Origin: Singulisphaera sp. GP187
GTDB lineage: Bacteria; Planctomycetota; Planctomycetia; Gemmatales; Gemmataceae
Length of the DNA: 50,838 nucleotides
Assembly (NCBI GenBank): GCA_945905925.1
Contig: CAMDQN010000035.1
Location: 1 to 50,838 of the forward strand
Direction: 5' to 3'
A program made the position numbers and the translations under genes. Shown here piece by piece: positions 35,443 to 43,994 of this stretch (its first letter is position 1; each line of letters starts with the position of its first letter). The notes under the pieces were generated by a model. It worked only from the letters and a program-made list of their open reading frames with translations. It did not search any database and was not told where the DNA came from.

Positions 35443-36065
35443 CAGTTCTCCTCCGTATCGGGAATCGCCTTGGTTGTCGCGCCAACTCGCTCATTTGGGA
35501 AGTAGGCACGGCTCAGCGCCAGATGTGCGCTGAACAGCGCCCCGGTAAAGGCGATGTCACCGAGCAGTGTGCCGCGAAAGAACGGAATCGCGCCGACGTA
35601 GCAATCAACCAACCCCTGGAGCGAATACCCGTAGGGCAGCGCCTGTTCGAGCCAGCTCACGAAGTTACTCACAAAGAAGAACCCCAGGCTCGCACCCAGC
35701 GCCGTGACCGCGACGCGACCGGTCGATGTGGAGCGCCGCAGCGCGGCCCAGCCGATGATCACGTAGACCGTGAAGTACACCCACGAGAGCGGGTACGGCT
35801 CCCACCAACTTGTGGTGAAGTAGAGGCACAAGTCTTTCAGTGCGATCGCGACCGCAGTGAACACGACCCCTTGCCAGAACCCCAGGCGTGCCGCGGAGAA
35901 CAGCGCGAGCGCCCCGATCACGGACAGGTTCCACACGCGGTATTCCGGTGCCAGTTTGGAGAACAGGAGCGTGAGCGACGCGGTCAGGGCCAATCCCGCG
36001 AACGCGAGACCGAGCGTCATCGGCTTGAAGTTCGGCGAAGCGGGTTGTGGGTTCGGCGCGTCCAT
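35439..36065 (-). CDS. DUF6580-family membrane protein (possible ECF-type transport component)
   Basis: 208-aa integral membrane protein. The start at 36065 has GGAG upstream and removes 60 arginine-rich residues of an upstream extension. About five or six hydrophobic helices are visible (LGLAFAGLALTASLTLLF, VIGALALFSAARLGFWQGVVFTAVAIAL, WVYFTVYVIIGWAAL, VTALGASLGFFFVSNF, DIAFTGALFSAHLAL). This layout resembles substrate-binding components of ECF transporters, and DUF6580 has been annotated as a putative transport protein; the ligand is unknown. It overlaps the YciI gene. Confidence 0.7.
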   Translation of the reverse strand: MDAPNPQPASPNFKPMTLGLAFAGLALTASLTLLFSKLAPEYRVWNLSVIGALALFSAARLGFWQGVVFTAVAIALKDLCLYFTTSWWEPYPLSWVYFTVYVIIGWAALRRSTSTGRVAVTALGASLGFFFVSNFVSWLEQALPYGYSLQGLVDCYVGAIPFFRGTLLGDIAFTGALFSAHLALSRAYFPNERVGATTKAIPDTEENW

Positions 36066-36181
36066 GTAGCGTTCTCCGATTGCGATTGTCGGCTTCAATG
36101 TAGGTACGGCGCGGTTCAGCCGCAAGTCGGGTACAATGGCTCCACAACATGAGCCACCCCCAATTCGTGAGGGTTCAACTA

Positions 36182-37414
36182 ATGAAGTCCGATGATGACG
36201 ACTTCCGTATCGGCGTGCCGGGTATGGGCCGCGCCGCGCTCGCACCGACGATTACCCCACCACTCGGGGGGCATCAGCCCCCCGCTCGCCAAGACGACGC
36301 GCCGCCGGAACTGCGCCCAGGTGAAACCGAACTCGGCCGCCCACCACAAGTGCCTTCCGACCTCGCCCCGCTCAGTGCGGACGAGTTCGCCAGCCTGAGG
36401 TTGCTCGACGACGAGCAGGCCGCACGCGACATCGCGGAAGCGGAACTGCTGCTCACCTCCGACCCGACCGGGCTTGGCTGGCTCGGCTGGTTTGGGTCGC
36501 CGCTCGCGTTCGCGTTCCTGCTCGGCATGACCGGTGTCATCGGCATCTTCCTGTTCAACCAAACCGCGGCGCTTCTCCAGGCACTTGCGGCTCAGCCGGA
36601 GTGGGCGCAGTACGTCGGCTACACGGGCCTCGCGATCTTCGGCGCGTGCGTGCTGTATTCGTTCATCCGATTCATGTACATCTACGTGCGGCTCCGCGAG
36701 AACCGGCAACTGCGGGTGAAGGGCATCAAGGAACTCTCGAACCGGACGCGGCTCCGCTGGCTCGCCGCCGCGAAATCGAACGAAGCCCGAATGCAGATCG
36801 AAACCTACCTGAAAACGTACCCGATCGACACGGCAAAGGACCGCAAAGCGCTGGTGACACTCGGCCTCACGGACGAAGCCATCTCGCGGCTGAAAACCGT
36901 TCGTGTGGAACTGCTCGATCACGACAAGTTTGCCTCAACCGAGCAATGGTTCTCGCGCTTCCGCGACGCGTTCCAGAGCATCATCGACGAAGCCGCGGAC
37001 CGGCGCACGAAGTACTGGGCGAGCCGCATCTGGGTCGTGACCGCAGTGGCCCCGAACGCGGTGATCGACTCCGGTGCGGCGCTGTTCTACACGTTCTCGA
37101 TGCTCAGCGATTTGTGCCAGTTGTACAACCTGCGTGCCGGCCGCACGGGCACCGCCGTGCTGATGGGCCGCACGTTCTTCAACGCGTATCTGGCGGGTCA
37201 GGGGACCGAGTGGGAGAAGCTCGCGGAGGACCAGTACGACCAGTTGTTCAACGAAGCGATGAACGCGGTCGGCGTGGGCGTGAGCGCGAACGTGGTGGGT
37301 AAGATCGTGGGCAAGGTCGGCGCGAAGGTGACGACCGGTTACCTGAACCGCGTGCTGCTGATCCGCCTCGGCCGCTACGCGAGCCGCCTGCTGCGTCCCG
37401 TGACGAAAGATTAG
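36182..37414 (+). CDS. YcjF/DUF697-family membrane protein
   Basis: 410-aa protein. I prefer the ATG at 36182 (GAGGG upstream) over 36149. A TACAAT box at 36132-36137 would start transcription so close to 36149 that the earlier start would have almost no leader. An acidic, proline-rich N-terminus (about 1-85) precedes two membrane helices (about 105-130 and 145-172). The C-terminal half has the DUF697 pattern (AVAPNAVIDSGAALFYTFSMLSDLCQLYNLRAG). In E. coli, YcjF is an inner-membrane protein beside a GTPase, YcjX; none is seen here. Residues 29-36 (GGHQPPAR) are encoded by a family-2 palindrome. Confidence 0.75.
   Translation: MKSDDDDFRIGVPGMGRAALAPTITPPLGGHQPPARQDDAPPELRPGETELGRPPQVPSDLAPLSADEFASLRLLDDEQAARDIAEAELLLTSDPTGLGWLGWFGSPLAFAFLLGMTGVIGIFLFNQTAALLQALAAQPEWAQYVGYTGLAIFGACVLYSFIRFMYIYVRLRENRQLRVKGIKELSNRTRLRWLAAAKSNEARMQIETYLKTYPIDTAKDRKALVTLGLTDEAISRLKTVRVELLDHDKFASTEQWFSRFRDAFQSIIDEAADRRTKYWASRIWVVTAVAPNAVIDSGAALFYTFSMLSDLCQLYNLRAGRTGTAVLMGRTFFNAYLAGQGTEWEKLAEDQYDQLFNEAMNAVGVGVSANVVGKIVGKVGAKVTTGYLNRVLLIRLGRYASRLLRPVTKD
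36266..36290. repeat. Family-2 palindrome inside the YcjF/DUF697 gene
   Basis: GGGGGGCATCAGCCCCCCGC followed by TCGCC, read in frame as GGHQPPAR in the disordered N-terminus. The centre (GCATCAGC) differs by a base or two from that of the intergenic copies (GCGTCAGC). Confidence 0.8.
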
Positions 37415-37445
37415 GCGAACCCCGCCCTTGCGGCCAGGGTTCGCC
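37414..37445. terminator. Small inverted repeat between converging genes
   Basis: 9-bp arms GGCGAACCC / GGGTTCGCC (37414-37422, 37437-37445) overlapping the last base of the DUF697 stop codon and ending two bases before the pterin dehydratase stop. The ends are shared with 21051 and 39116. Confidence 0.6.
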
Positions 37446-37446
37446 G

Positions 37447-37788
37447 TTACAGTTTGTCGATCTTCGCGGCGACGATGAAGTCGTTCGCGGAGAGACCGCC
37501 GATCGCGTGCGTGGTCAGCTCGATCGCGACATTCTTGTAACCGGTCAGGTGCAGGTCCGGGTGGTGCTCTTCTTCCTCGGCGAGAACGCCGACTTTCTGG
37601 AGGAACGCCATCGCGGTCACGAAGTCTTTGAACTTGTACTTCCGGCGGATCAGCTTGCCGTCATCCGTGAGCTTCCACTCCGGCACCGCGGCCAGGTGCT
37701 CGGTGATTTGCCCCTTCGTGAACGGCGGCGTGTCGCCTTCGCACGCGGTACACTTCTTGGCGGTCAACTCGGCGGTGGATACGCTCAT
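37447..37788 (-). CDS. phhB: Pterin-4a-carbinolamine dehydratase
   Basis: 113-aa enzyme. The core ...AVPEWKLTDDGKLIRRKYKF, then EEEEHHPDLHLTGYKNV (H75-H76-P-D78) and THAIGGLSANDF (H94) give the conserved active-site histidines. It dehydrates 4a-hydroxytetrahydrobiopterin, recycling the pterin cofactor of aromatic amino acid hydroxylases. The N-terminus carries a CTAC cysteine pair (13-16), less usual in this family. No hydroxylase gene is next to it. Confidence 0.9.
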   Translation of the reverse strand: MSVSTAELTAKKCTACEGDTPPFTKGQITEHLAAVPEWKLTDDGKLIRRKYKFKDFVTAMAFLQKVGVLAEEEEHHPDLHLTGYKNVAIELTTHAIGGLSANDFIVAAKIDKL

Positions 37789-37871
37789 CTGTGATCCCTC
37801 CCAATGTCGGGCGCGTCTTCTATTTTATCCGCTGTGGCGAACTGCACCGCCCTTTCCCTCGGAGTAGCTCC

Positions 37872-39116
37872 ATGATTCGTACACTCGCGGCCCTCGGGTT
37901 GCTGCTTGCGGTTCCTTTCGCCGCGACCGCCGCGCCGGGCATTTCCATCACCGGCGGCAAGACGGACCAGACGAACGTCGTCATCCGGTTCCCGATCCCG
38001 AAGGACGACAAGGTCACCGCCAACGCACTCGAACTTTCGAGCGGCGGGATGGTTCCCGTTCAGGTCGTCGCCGCGGCGCAGACCGACGACCAGGCCGTGA
38101 AGCAGTACCTCGTGTTCGTACTGCCGAAACTGAAAGCCGGTGAGACGATCACGGGCAAACTGAACACGGTGGCTTACTTCGTCGCGCCGCCGGCGTTCAA
38201 GTTCGAGGAGAAGTCCGGGGCGCCGACCGAACTCGTGTTCGCGGGGACGGGCAAGTCGCGGAAGGTACTGCAATACTTCAACGTGCCGCGCGACGAGAAG
38301 GATCACTACTACACGTTCAAGCCGTTCCACAACGTCTACGACCCGACGGGCACGGTGATGCTCACCAACACGAGCGCGAAGAACGTGAAGGACGGTGGCC
38401 AGTTCCCGCACCACCGCGGGCTGTTCTTCGGCTTTAACAAGGTCACCTACGGCGACAACCAACAGGCCGACATCTGGCACGGCACGAACAACGTGTTCTC
38501 GCAACACGACAAGATGCTCAGCACCGAAGCGGGCGAGGTCGCGGGCCGGCACCGCTCCGCGATCTCGTGGCACGGGAAGGACGCCACCGCGTTCGCCAAC
38601 GAAGAACGGGAGCTAACCGTCTACGCGACCACTGGCGGCACGCTCATCGACTGGAGCACGGTCGTTACGACCAAGCTCGACAAGGTGCGGCTCGACGGCG
38701 ACCCGCAGCACGCCGGATTCCATTTCCGCGCGAACATGGAAGTGTCGAAGACCAACAAGGAAACGTATTACCTGCGCCCCGACGGGAAGGGGAAACCGGG
38801 CGAGACGCGGAACTGGGCGGCGGGCGCGAAGGACGCGAAGACGATCAACCTGCCGTGGAACGCGTGCAGTTTCGTGGTCGGCGGGAAGCGGTACACGTTG
38901 GTTCGGATCAACCACCCGGAGAACCCGAAGGAAACTCGCGGCAGCGAGCGCGACTACGGCCGCTTCGGGGACTACTTCGAGTACGACCTGACGCCGAAGA
39001 CGCCGCTGAAACTGAAGTACCGCGTGTGGGCGCAGGAAGGCGAAATGACGGTGGAGCAGTGCGCCGCGCTGGCGGAATCGTTCGTCACGCCGCTCGCGAC
39101 GAAGGCCACCAAGTAG
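37872..39116 (+). CDS. Exported DUF6807 (PmoA-like) family protein
   Basis: 414-aa protein. The ATG at 37872 has GGAG upstream and starts a signal peptide (MIRTLAALGLLLAVPFAATA/AP). GGQFPHHRGLFFGFNK, then DIWHGTNNVFSQHDKM and, near the C-terminus, RGSERDYGRFGDYFEYDL are the family landmarks. Despite the PmoA name in some annotations, this is not a membrane methane monooxygenase subunit; it is a soluble beta-rich protein common in planctomycete genomes, probably in carbohydrate metabolism (inference). It is followed directly by a perfect inverted repeat. Confidence 0.8.
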   Translation: MIRTLAALGLLLAVPFAATAAPGISITGGKTDQTNVVIRFPIPKDDKVTANALELSSGGMVPVQVVAAAQTDDQAVKQYLVFVLPKLKAGETITGKLNTVAYFVAPPAFKFEEKSGAPTELVFAGTGKSRKVLQYFNVPRDEKDHYYTFKPFHNVYDPTGTVMLTNTSAKNVKDGGQFPHHRGLFFGFNKVTYGDNQQADIWHGTNNVFSQHDKMLSTEAGEVAGRHRSAISWHGKDATAFANEERELTVYATTGGTLIDWSTVVTTKLDKVRLDGDPQHAGFHFRANMEVSKTNKETYYLRPDGKGKPGETRNWAAGAKDAKTINLPWNACSFVVGGKRYTLVRINHPENPKETRGSERDYGRFGDYFEYDLTPKTPLKLKYRVWAQEGEMTVEQCAALAESFVTPLATKATK

Positions 39117-39191
39117 GCGAACCCCGGCCGCAAGGCCGGGGGTGGCCGGTTGGCGGCGCGATCACCCCCGGCCTTGCGGCCGGGGTTCGCC
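39116..39191. terminator. 29-bp perfect inverted repeat between converging genes
   Basis: Arms 39116-39144 and 39163-39191 with an 18-nt loop. The left arm starts at the DUF6807 stop; the right arm contains the stop and last nine codons of the leftward ADP-ribosylglycohydrolase. It is strong enough to act as a terminator in both directions. Confidence 0.85.
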
Positions 39192-40112
39192 AAGACCCAT
39201 CGCGTGCAGTTCTGTCGCTCGTTGTTCGATCAAGTCGCACATCGCGATCTTCTCGCGCCACTCGCTCGGAATGCCTTCAACGCCGTAGTACGCGCCCGCG
39301 ATCTGACCGTACACGGCTCCGGTTGTGTCCGCGTCTTCGCCGAGGTTCACCACCTTGAGCGCCCCCGCGCGGAAGTTGTCCGTACCGTGGAACGCCCAGA
39401 GCGCCGCTTCGAGCGTGTGGATCACGTACCCGCTACCGCGAATCTGCGGCGGTTCCTTCACCGCGAACGAACCACGCGCGATCGCGGCGACTTTTTCCGT
39501 GAGCGGGTTTTCGAGGAAGCACTTCGTCGGTGGCTCGTAATCGTTGTTCAGCAACTCGCGCTTCGGCATTCCGTGAATCGCCGCGAGGAGCAACCCCGCG
39601 AAGTATCTGCACGCGTCAACGCACTCGTCCGCGGCGTGCGTGGTGCGCGAGCTTTCGCCCGCGAGGAAGATGGCTTTCGCAGAGTCGTGCGCGAACGCGA
39701 GCGGGGCCGGTGCGAGCCGCATGAGCGACCCGTTCCCGGCGGCGTTCGGGCTGGTGTCGCCGCAGAACGGCATCGGTTCGCGCTTAAAGCGCGCCAGCGC
39801 GCCACGCGTGGCGTTCCCGATGTCGAAGCAGTATCCCTTCACGCTCAGGTGCCCGTCGAGCCACCAGCGGCAGTACGTTTCGAGCTGGTGAAGCGGGTCG
39901 AAATCCTTCTTGGTGACGAGGCTTTCCGCGAGGCACAGCGCCATTGAGGTGTCATCGGTCCACCCGCCCGGTTTCATGTTGAACGGTCCACCACCGACCA
40001 TGTCGGTGAGCGGCACGAACGAGCCTGGGCGCTCGAACTCCAGCGTGGTGCCGAGCGCGTCGCCCGCGGCAAGACCGAGGAGTGCGCCGCGATAGCGGTC
40101 AAGTGTCGTCAT
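39162..40112 (-). CDS. ADP-ribosylglycohydrolase-family protein
   Basis: 316-aa enzyme of the DraG/ADPRH type. Metal-coordinating motifs are visible: GGWTDDTSMALCL (T52-D53-D54-T55) and, near the C-terminus, NLGEDADTTGAVYGQIAGAYYG. The opening RYRGALLGLAAGDALGTTLEF is the family signature. It should remove ADP-ribose from proteins or small molecules in the cytoplasm. No matching ADP-ribosyltransferase is in the window. Its start overlaps the end of the Uma2 gene by 4 nt. Its last nine residues come from an inverted-repeat arm. Confidence 0.9.
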   Translation of the reverse strand: MTTLDRYRGALLGLAAGDALGTTLEFERPGSFVPLTDMVGGGPFNMKPGGWTDDTSMALCLAESLVTKKDFDPLHQLETYCRWWLDGHLSVKGYCFDIGNATRGALARFKREPMPFCGDTSPNAAGNGSLMRLAPAPLAFAHDSAKAIFLAGESSRTTHAADECVDACRYFAGLLLAAIHGMPKRELLNNDYEPPTKCFLENPLTEKVAAIARGSFAVKEPPQIRGSGYVIHTLEAALWAFHGTDNFRAGALKVVNLGEDADTTGAVYGQIAGAYYGVEGIPSEWREKIAMCDLIEQRATELHAMGLGEPRPQGRG

Positions 40113-40726
40113 GGGAGTAGGTCCGATACGGTAATGGTGCTGTTCGGCGCGGCGAGCGGCGAAACGGTGTCAGCCGGGTCGAGCGTATCGTGCGTCCGAT
40201 ACGCGGTCGCACCGAGGTTATTCGGCAGCGGAACCGGGTCGCGGTACACATGCAGGCACCGCGCGTTCAGATCCAGTACCCAACACTCCTGAATGCTCGC
40301 GGTCGCGTAGAGTTCAGCTTTCGTGGTCATGTCGTGAGTGAGCGTTGTGTCACTCACCTCGACGATTAACAGCGCGGTGGTGGGGTGGTCGGTGCAATCC
40401 TCCATCCGGCCGGGCACCACCCACGCGTCCGGTTCCGGCGCGGAGTCGCTGAACGGCAGTGGGCTTTGCTCACTCACCCACCCAACCCCAAGGAACACGG
40501 CGCGCAGTTGGTCCGCGGTCTTGCGACACCCGGCGACATGCGACCAGTTCTGCTTCGGCATTTCGACGACCTCTCCGAAGATCAGTTGGACCCGACGGTC
40601 CCCGAAGTAACCGAGTTCGGCCATCTGGAAGTATTGCTCACGGGTCCACTTCCACGGGCGCGGGCCAGCGCTTACCGGTGGCGGGGTCATCGTCGCGGGA
40701 GCGGGCGGGTTCATGATCGCGGACAT
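40109..40726 (-). CDS. Uma2-family putative restriction-type endonuclease
   Basis: 205-aa protein with the PD-(D/E)XK-like Uma2 (DUF820) layout: E52 in LIFGEVVEMP, D100 in SAPEPDAWVVPGR, E123 in LLIVEVSDTTLTHD and K136 in TTKAELYATASIQECWVLD. The family is extremely abundant in cyanobacteria and planctomycetes; its biological role is unproven. The N-terminal 25 residues are Pro/Ala-rich. The stop overlaps the ADP-ribosylglycohydrolase start, suggesting one transcript. Confidence 0.88.
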   Translation of the reverse strand: MSAIMNPPAPATMTPPPVSAGPRPWKWTREQYFQMAELGYFGDRRVQLIFGEVVEMPKQNWSHVAGCRKTADQLRAVFLGVGWVSEQSPLPFSDSAPEPDAWVVPGRMEDCTDHPTTALLIVEVSDTTLTHDMTTKAELYATASIQECWVLDLNARCLHVYRDPVPLPNNLGATAYRTHDTLDPADTVSPLAAPNSTITVSDLLP

Positions 40727-40874
40727 ACTTCACCTCCGACACTCACAGTAACACCGCCCTTCGCGAGACGCCAGAGCGGTAGAATTCGCGCCACGCGGTT
40801 CCATCCTGCCACCATCGCGGGTAGTCTGTTGAGAGTTCCCGCGATCATCACTCACCCACATCCGAGGTGATTTC

Positions 40875-41702
40875 ATGTCATCCTTTCGCGCGCGGCTGGT
40901 CGCGTGTGCCGTGCTGACCGGCACGCTGTTTGGTTTGCTCAACCCCAGCGCACTCGCGCAAGAAAAGAAATCGCCGAAGGCCGAGAAGAAGACCTACGAC
41001 TTCAAGGAAGCAAACAAGGAGATGGAGTACGCGCTGTTCGTGCCATCGACTTACGACAAGGAGAAGAAGTCACCGCTGATCATCGCGCTGCACGGGTTGG
41101 GCGGGAACCCGCAACAGTTCATCAAGACGCGCGGCTTGATGGAACAAGCCGAGAAACGCGGGTACATCGTCGCGGCCCCGATGGGGTACAACGAGCGCGG
41201 CTGGTACGGCGCGCCCGGCCTTGGTTTGAAAGGCGGGAAGACCGACCCGGAGAACCTGCGCGAACTCAGCGAGAAGGACGTGATGAACGTTCTCGCGCTC
41301 GTGAAGAAGAACCACAGCGTCGATCCCGATCGCGTGTACTTGATGGGGCACTCGATGGGCGGCGGCGGGACGTTCCACATCGGGCTGAAGCACGCCGACG
41401 AGTGGGCCGCGCTCGGTCCGATCGCGCCCGCGATCTTCGGCCACAAGCCCGCGGAGTTGGAGAAGATCAAGGGATTGCCCGTCATTATGGTGCAGGGCGC
41501 GAAAGACCCGCTCGTGCGCCCCGAAACGGTGCGCCCGTGGGCCGACCAGATGAAGAAACTGGAGATGACCTACGAGTACATCGAGGTTCCCGACGGCGAT
41601 CACGGCAGCGTCGTCGCACAGAATGTGCCCAAGATCTTCGACTTCTTCGACAAGCATCAGCGCAAGCAGAAGAAGGTTCCCGAGGAGAAGCAGGAGAAGT
41701 AA
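40875..41702 (+). CDS. Secreted alpha/beta-hydrolase (esterase, PHB-depolymerase-like)
   Basis: 275-aa enzyme with a signal peptide (hydrophobic VACAVLTGTLFGLL, cleavage near ALA/QEK). The nucleophile elbow is G158-H-S160-M-G162, and HGLGG at 73-77 fits the oxyanion region. Asp211 (QGAKDPLV) and His243 (DGDHGSV) complete the triad. It resembles the esterase at 739-1473 in plan but not closely in sequence. A Lys/Glu-rich tail ends the protein. A family-3 palindrome separates it from the nucleoside hydrolase gene. Confidence 0.85.
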   Translation: MSSFRARLVACAVLTGTLFGLLNPSALAQEKKSPKAEKKTYDFKEANKEMEYALFVPSTYDKEKKSPLIIALHGLGGNPQQFIKTRGLMEQAEKRGYIVAAPMGYNERGWYGAPGLGLKGGKTDPENLRELSEKDVMNVLALVKKNHSVDPDRVYLMGHSMGGGGTFHIGLKHADEWAALGPIAPAIFGHKPAELEKIKGLPVIMVQGAKDPLVRPETVRPWADQMKKLEMTYEYIEVPDGDHGSVVAQNVPKIFDFFDKHQRKQKKVPEEKQEK

Positions 41703-41727
41703 GCGATTCGCTCGACCCACACCTTCA

Positions 41728-41779
41728 AGCCGCTCGCGGCTTCGCGAGACAGGTGTCTTGCGAAGCCGCGAGCGGCTTC
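41728..41779. terminator. Family-3 palindrome, probable terminator
   Basis: Perfect 19-bp arms (41728-41746, 41761-41779), 14-nt loop, 25 nt after the esterase stop and 24 nt before the nucleoside hydrolase ATG. Confidence 0.65.
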
Positions 41780-41803
41780 CCCCTTCACTTAAATGGTGCC
41801 ATC

Positions 41804-43732
41804 ATGCGCCTCGTCGCCTGTCTCCTCTCGCTCGTCGTACTCACCTCATCTGTGCGCGCAGCGGACAAAATTCCGGTGCTGATCGACACCGACATCGGGT
41901 CCGATGTGGATGACGCGTTCGCGCTGGCGCTCGCGGTCGCGTCGCCGGAACTCGACATCGTCGGCGTGACCACGGCTGGCGCCTCCGCGGACGATCGCGC
42001 GTGGCTCACGTGTAGGTTCCTCACGCAAGTCGGCTTGAAGAACATCCCGGTCGCGATCGGCGGCGCACCGGTGGAGAAGTTCGATCTCGACTGGCAGATT
42101 CAGTACCGTCGGCACCCGGCCGCGATCTTCAACCGCACGCTCAAGCCGGTCAAGGAGCCGGCACACGAGCTGATGGCGAAGCTCGCGAAACAACACGACG
42201 GCAAACTCGTCGTCGTATGCCTCGGGCCGCTCACCAACGTGGCGAAGTTCCTGAAGGAATCCCCGGACGCCGCGAAGAAGGTGTCGCGGTTCGTCGTGAT
42301 GGGTGGGTCGGTCGCAGTCGGATACGACGGCGCTCCGAAGGCGGAACCGGAGTGGAACATCAAGACCGATGTGCCCGCCGCGAAAGCGGTGTTCACCTCC
42401 GGGCTGCCGCTCACGGTGATTCCGCTCGATGCGACCGCGACCGTGAAGGTCGAGAAGGCCGCCCGCACAAAGCTATTCTCCGCGCGCACGATGCTCACCT
42501 ATCAAGTGCAAAACCTCTACGAACTCTGGGACAAGGAAACGCCGGTTCTGTTCGACCCGGTCGCGGTCGCGGCCGTGTTCAGCGAGAAGTTCCTCACCTT
42601 CAAGGAACTGCGGCTCGAAGTCAGTGACACCGGGATGACACTCGCGAAGGATGGCAAGTCGAACGTGCGTGTCGCCACCGCAATCAAGCCCGACGAGTTC
42701 GTGACGTGGTACGTGGATCGCGTGCGCACCGTCGGAACCGAAACGCTCCCGGAGAAGCCGAAACACGCATCGAAACTGATCGAGCCGGGAATGTTTCCGA
42801 CGCGGGTACACGTCGCGGAGGATTACGACACGGACATCGAGAAACGCTGGTGGATGTGCGGCAAGGGCGAAGTGAAAGACGTGCGACCCAGTGGCATTCG
42901 CGCGCAGCGTGCCGTGCTGACGCAAGACTTCGACGACCGCCAGGGCAACATGAAGACGATGGATCGCGCGGTGATCTTCAACCCGGTGCCCGGCCCGCCG
43001 ATGGGACCGAACACGCGACTCCGCTTCCGCTACAAGTTAACCGGCACCGACACGATTCGCGTACAACTCTACAGCCTCACCAACGGCTACCACCGCTATC
43101 TCTCCGTCGGCGGCTTGGAGCAAGGGAAGTGGTCCGAGGGCTGCGTGGACATGACCCACATGCGCCGGCCCGACGGCACCGGCGGCGTGCTCGCGGCCGA
43201 CGAACGCATCGACGACATCCAGTTCTACATCGACCCGCGTGCCGAACTACTCATCGACGACGTGATCCTCTACGACGCGGCGGCGAAGGACGAGAAGCGG
43301 CCGTTCCCGAAGCGGGTCGTGTTCACCGCGTGGTTCGACACCGGCAAACAGGGCAAAGAGTGGCCAGGTGACTTCGAGATCGTGAACCACGAGAAGCCGC
43401 TCACGTGGAAGACCGCGAAGTCGGTAAAGCGTGAGAAGGGCGACCCGTGGCTCCGCATCGACATGCGCGGCGCGCGACCGCTCGACGCGACGACGGAACT
43501 CACCTTCAAGTACAAACTCACCGGCGCCGGCGCAATCAAGGCGCAACTCGGTTCGCAGGGGAAACCGATTGAAGGGACGCAAACGACCCTGCTCCTCACC
43601 CGCGACAAATGGAACGAGACGACCGTGCGTTTCAAACTCACAGGCAAGGAAACTGCGAACGAGATCACGTTCCAGTTGCCCGAAGGCGCGGAACTGCTCG
43701 TCGATGATGTGCTGCTCTACACGCCGGGATAG
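41804..43732 (+). CDS. Secreted nucleoside hydrolase fused to two tandem C-terminal modules
   Basis: 642-aa protein with a signal peptide (MRLVACLLSLVVLTSSVRAA). The nucleoside hydrolase domain (about 21-330) shows the calcium-binding motif D28-T-D30-IGS-D34-V-D36-D37, then LVVVCLGPLTNVAKFL and FVVMGGSVAVG. It should cleave the N-glycosidic bond of ribonucleosides. Two beta-rich modules of about 130-150 residues follow; each has RFRYKLTG/TFKYKLTG early and ends in AELLIDDVILYD or AELLVDDVLLYT, so they are internal duplicates resembling galactose-binding or carbohydrate-binding domains. Most nucleoside hydrolases end near residue 320. The long frame upstream of 41804 is not part of the gene. 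Confidence 0.88.
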   Translation: MRLVACLLSLVVLTSSVRAADKIPVLIDTDIGSDVDDAFALALAVASPELDIVGVTTAGASADDRAWLTCRFLTQVGLKNIPVAIGGAPVEKFDLDWQIQYRRHPAAIFNRTLKPVKEPAHELMAKLAKQHDGKLVVVCLGPLTNVAKFLKESPDAAKKVSRFVVMGGSVAVGYDGAPKAEPEWNIKTDVPAAKAVFTSGLPLTVIPLDATATVKVEKAARTKLFSARTMLTYQVQNLYELWDKETPVLFDPVAVAAVFSEKFLTFKELRLEVSDTGMTLAKDGKSNVRVATAIKPDEFVTWYVDRVRTVGTETLPEKPKHASKLIEPGMFPTRVHVAEDYDTDIEKRWWMCGKGEVKDVRPSGIRAQRAVLTQDFDDRQGNMKTMDRAVIFNPVPGPPMGPNTRLRFRYKLTGTDTIRVQLYSLTNGYHRYLSVGGLEQGKWSEGCVDMTHMRRPDGTGGVLAADERIDDIQFYIDPRAELLIDDVILYDAAAKDEKRPFPKRVVFTAWFDTGKQGKEWPGDFEIVNHEKPLTWKTAKSVKREKGDPWLRIDMRGARPLDATTELTFKYKLTGAGAIKAQLGSQGKPIEGTQTTLLLTRDKWNETTVRFKLTGKETANEITFQLPEGAELLVDDVLLYTPG

Positions 43733-43738
43733 GGGGGT

Positions 43739-43773
43739 GCATGCGGCTTCGCGAGCCTCGCGAAGCCGCATGC
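43739..43773. terminator. Family-3-like palindrome after the nucleoside hydrolase gene
   Basis: 17-bp arms (43739-43755, 43757-43773) separated by one base, beginning six bases after the stop codon. The rest of the 262-nt gap to the pilus cluster shows no other clear element apart from the AAGGAA ribosome binding site at about 43981. Confidence 0.7.
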
Positions 43774-43994
43774 GGCGGAAGAAGGTGTGCAAATCTCCGT
43801 TTTTCACGCCCTTTACACTTGCACCCCCCGCGCGCGCCGTGTCACACTGAACATCAGCCATTCATGTGTTCCCGTTCGTTTTGGATTCCGATGCCAGTCT
43901 GTTATTGTTCCCCATCATCTTCTGGCCCGATGTCCACAATACAACCCTGTAACCACCCCGCGCACTGACCCGATCCACGCAAGGAACGTTCACC

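Noticed and set aside
37872-39116. Methane monooxygenase subunit PmoA
   Set aside because: The protein is soluble and exported, with no membrane helices or copper-site pattern; the name is a legacy label of the DUF6807 family.
39162-40726. Toxin-antitoxin pair
   Set aside because: Gene sizes and families (Uma2, ADP-ribosylglycohydrolase) fit no known type, and there is no ADP-ribosyltransferase toxin such as DarT nearby.
40904-41803. N-terminal 300-residue extension of the nucleoside hydrolase
   Set aside because: It overlaps the esterase in another frame, is Arg-rich without domains, and the ATG at 41804 has a proper signal peptide.
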